Source of the DNA: Firmicutes bacterium UBA1047
GTDB taxonomy: Bacteria > Bacillota > Clostridia > Tissierellales > Sedimentibacteraceae
DNA length: 5,678 bases
NCBI GenBank assembly: GCA_002316585.1
Contig: DCDU01000068.1
Coordinates: 1,989 to 7,666, forward strand
Direction: 5' to 3'
The position numbers and the translations under genes were made by a program. Of the stretch, positions 4,794 through 5,678 are shown piece after piece (the stretch's first letter is position 1; the number at the start of each line of letters is the position of its first letter). Under the pieces are notes generated by a model. That model did no database searches. It saw only the letters and a program-made list of their open reading frames with translations, and had not been told where the DNA came from.

Positions 4794-5678
4794 CTAAATC
4801 AGTTTTTTCACGCTTTTTCTTTTTTCTATGGTAAATGGAAGCTCCATTCGTCCTTGTTTAGTTTTATCGCCTTTTATCATCTTAATAAGCATTCTCATAC
4901 CTACTGCTCCCACATCATAGTAAGGCTCTCCTATGGTAGTAAGCTCGGGTCTCACGAATTTACCTTCGCGAATATTTCCAAATCCTACAACGGAAATATC
5001 ATCGGGAACTTTTATTCCATTATCGATAAAGCTATCCAATATTCCGATTGCTGTTTCATCAGAGCTGCAAACACAAGCGGTAAATTCTCTGACTTCGCCT
5101 ATTATGGATTTCCCAAATTCATAGGCATGGCTGTGCTTGTTTCCTCCGACAGTATAAATTTTTGAAAATTCCAACTCATTATCTTCAATTGCTTTTAAGT
5201 ATCCTTCAATCTTTTCATGTTCAACTGATGTCTTGTTTTCAAAGTCGGAAAAGTATGCGATTTTCCTATGACCTTCTTCTATTAAATATTTTGTAATTTC
5301 ATAAATTGCAGAATTGCAGTCAATAGTTATATGATTCATTTTCTCATGAATATCTCGGGCAAAAAATACGGTTGGTTTATTAAAGCTTTTTGCTAATTGA
5401 ATTATTTCTTCATCAAACTTTGTTCCTACAAGAAATAAACCTTCGGCTTGTTTTCTGTCCAGCAGCTGCAGGTATTTTTCCTGGGTTTCCTTGCTTGAAT
5501 AGCTGCTGCAAAGAAGAATGTCATATCCGTACATTTTTCCTATTTCTTCAATCCCTCTTACAACGTCTGCAACATAGCTTTGGGCTAAGTTGTTTACTAT
5601 AACTCCTATCAAGTAGGATCTTCTTGTTACAAGGCTTCTTGCAACATCATTCGGTTTATATCCTGTTTCTTCAATAAC
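4794..5678 (-). CDS. LacI/GalR-family transcriptional repressor, 5' end cut by the window edge
   Basis: The frame stays open to the right edge; 294 residues are visible, and about 35-45 N-terminal residues with the helix-turn-helix are missing. The visible start, VIEETGYKPNDVARSLVTRR, is the end of the DNA-binding domain with the hinge helix ARSL (13-16); this shows the gene does not begin at the internal TTG (5612-5610), which would remove it. Then comes the periplasmic-binding-protein-like effector and dimerisation domain: IGVIVNN (24-30), GHRKIAYFSD (136-145), SSDETAIGILDSF (205-217), VPDDISVVGF (224-233) and RPELTTI (243-249). By family knowledge it is a cytoplasmic dimer responding to a small ligand, often a sugar. 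At GFGN (232-235) the usual GFD is changed, at a residue that contacts effectors in LacI and PurR. The effector is unknown and no sugar genes are visible. It reads toward the secreted-protein gene, with no clear terminator between them. Confidence 0.93.
   Translation of the reverse strand, partial: VIEETGYKPNDVARSLVTRRSYLIGVIVNNLAQSYVADVVRGIEEIGKMYGYDILLCSSYSSKETQEKYLQLLDRKQAEGLFLVGTKFDEEIIQLAKSFNKPTVFFARDIHEKMNHITIDCNSAIYEITKYLIEEGHRKIAYFSDFENKTSVEHEKIEGYLKAIEDNELEFSKIYTVGGNKHSHAYEFGKSIIGEVREFTACVCSSDETAIGILDSFIDNGIKVPDDISVVGFGNIREGKFVRPELTTIGEPYYDVGAVGMRMLIKMIKGDKTKQGRMELPFTIEKRKSVKKLI

Noticed and set aside
4785..5165. Open frame of 126 codons on the plus strand
   Set aside because: It is a shadow of the LacI-family gene, with no ribosome site and no recognisable domain.
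5610..5612. TTG as the start of the LacI-family gene
   Set aside because: The frame continues upstream to the window edge with a recognisable DNA-binding-domain end and hinge helix, so this is an internal leucine codon.

Overview
The window looks like a low-GC, anaerobic Firmicute, most likely class Clostridia in the broad sense. The grounds are the A/T-rich codon choice, strong GGAGG-type ribosome binding sites, sigma-A-type promoters, and an NADH-linked electron-bifurcating hydrogenase gene set. The species cannot be named from this sequence. Every gene I can support is on the minus strand, so transcription runs from right to left.

Positions 1-2643 hold an operon in the order hydC/hndA (NuoE-like) - hydD/hndB (small thioredoxin-fold ferredoxin) - hydB/hndC (NuoF-like, running off the left edge). 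This is the order of hndABCD-type and HydABC-type NADH/NADP-linked [FeFe] hydrogenases, so a catalytic hydA/hndD is expected just beyond position 1. Within the complex, HydB and HydC would carry the NAD(H)/FMN site and Fe-S wires that exchange electrons with NADH and ferredoxin. The operon has a clear promoter (TTGACT-17-TATAAT), a perfect 9-bp-arm palindrome over its -10 and start site, and a Rex/Crp-Fnr-like site further upstream. The hydC start is probably a TTG, not the upstream ATG.

Positions 2760-4671 hold a second unit: a small secreted protein of unknown function followed, one base later, by an M18-family zinc aminopeptidase. A hairpin terminator lies between the aminopeptidase and the hydrogenase promoter.

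Positions 4672-4793 are a short intergenic region dense in dyad symmetry. It has a palindrome with a central CG of the kind LacI-family repressors bind, inside the spacer of a possible promoter, and a hairpin that would bury the ribosome binding site of the secreted-protein gene.

Positions 4794-5678 hold a LacI/GalR-family repressor whose DNA-binding N-terminus is off the right edge. I infer that this repressor controls itself and/or the secreted-protein/aminopeptidase pair through the palindrome next to it; no effector or sugar pathway is visible.

I found no RNA genes, mobile elements, CRISPR arrays or wholly novel system. The most interesting features are regulatory sites and a ligand-deficient ferredoxin-like subunit.
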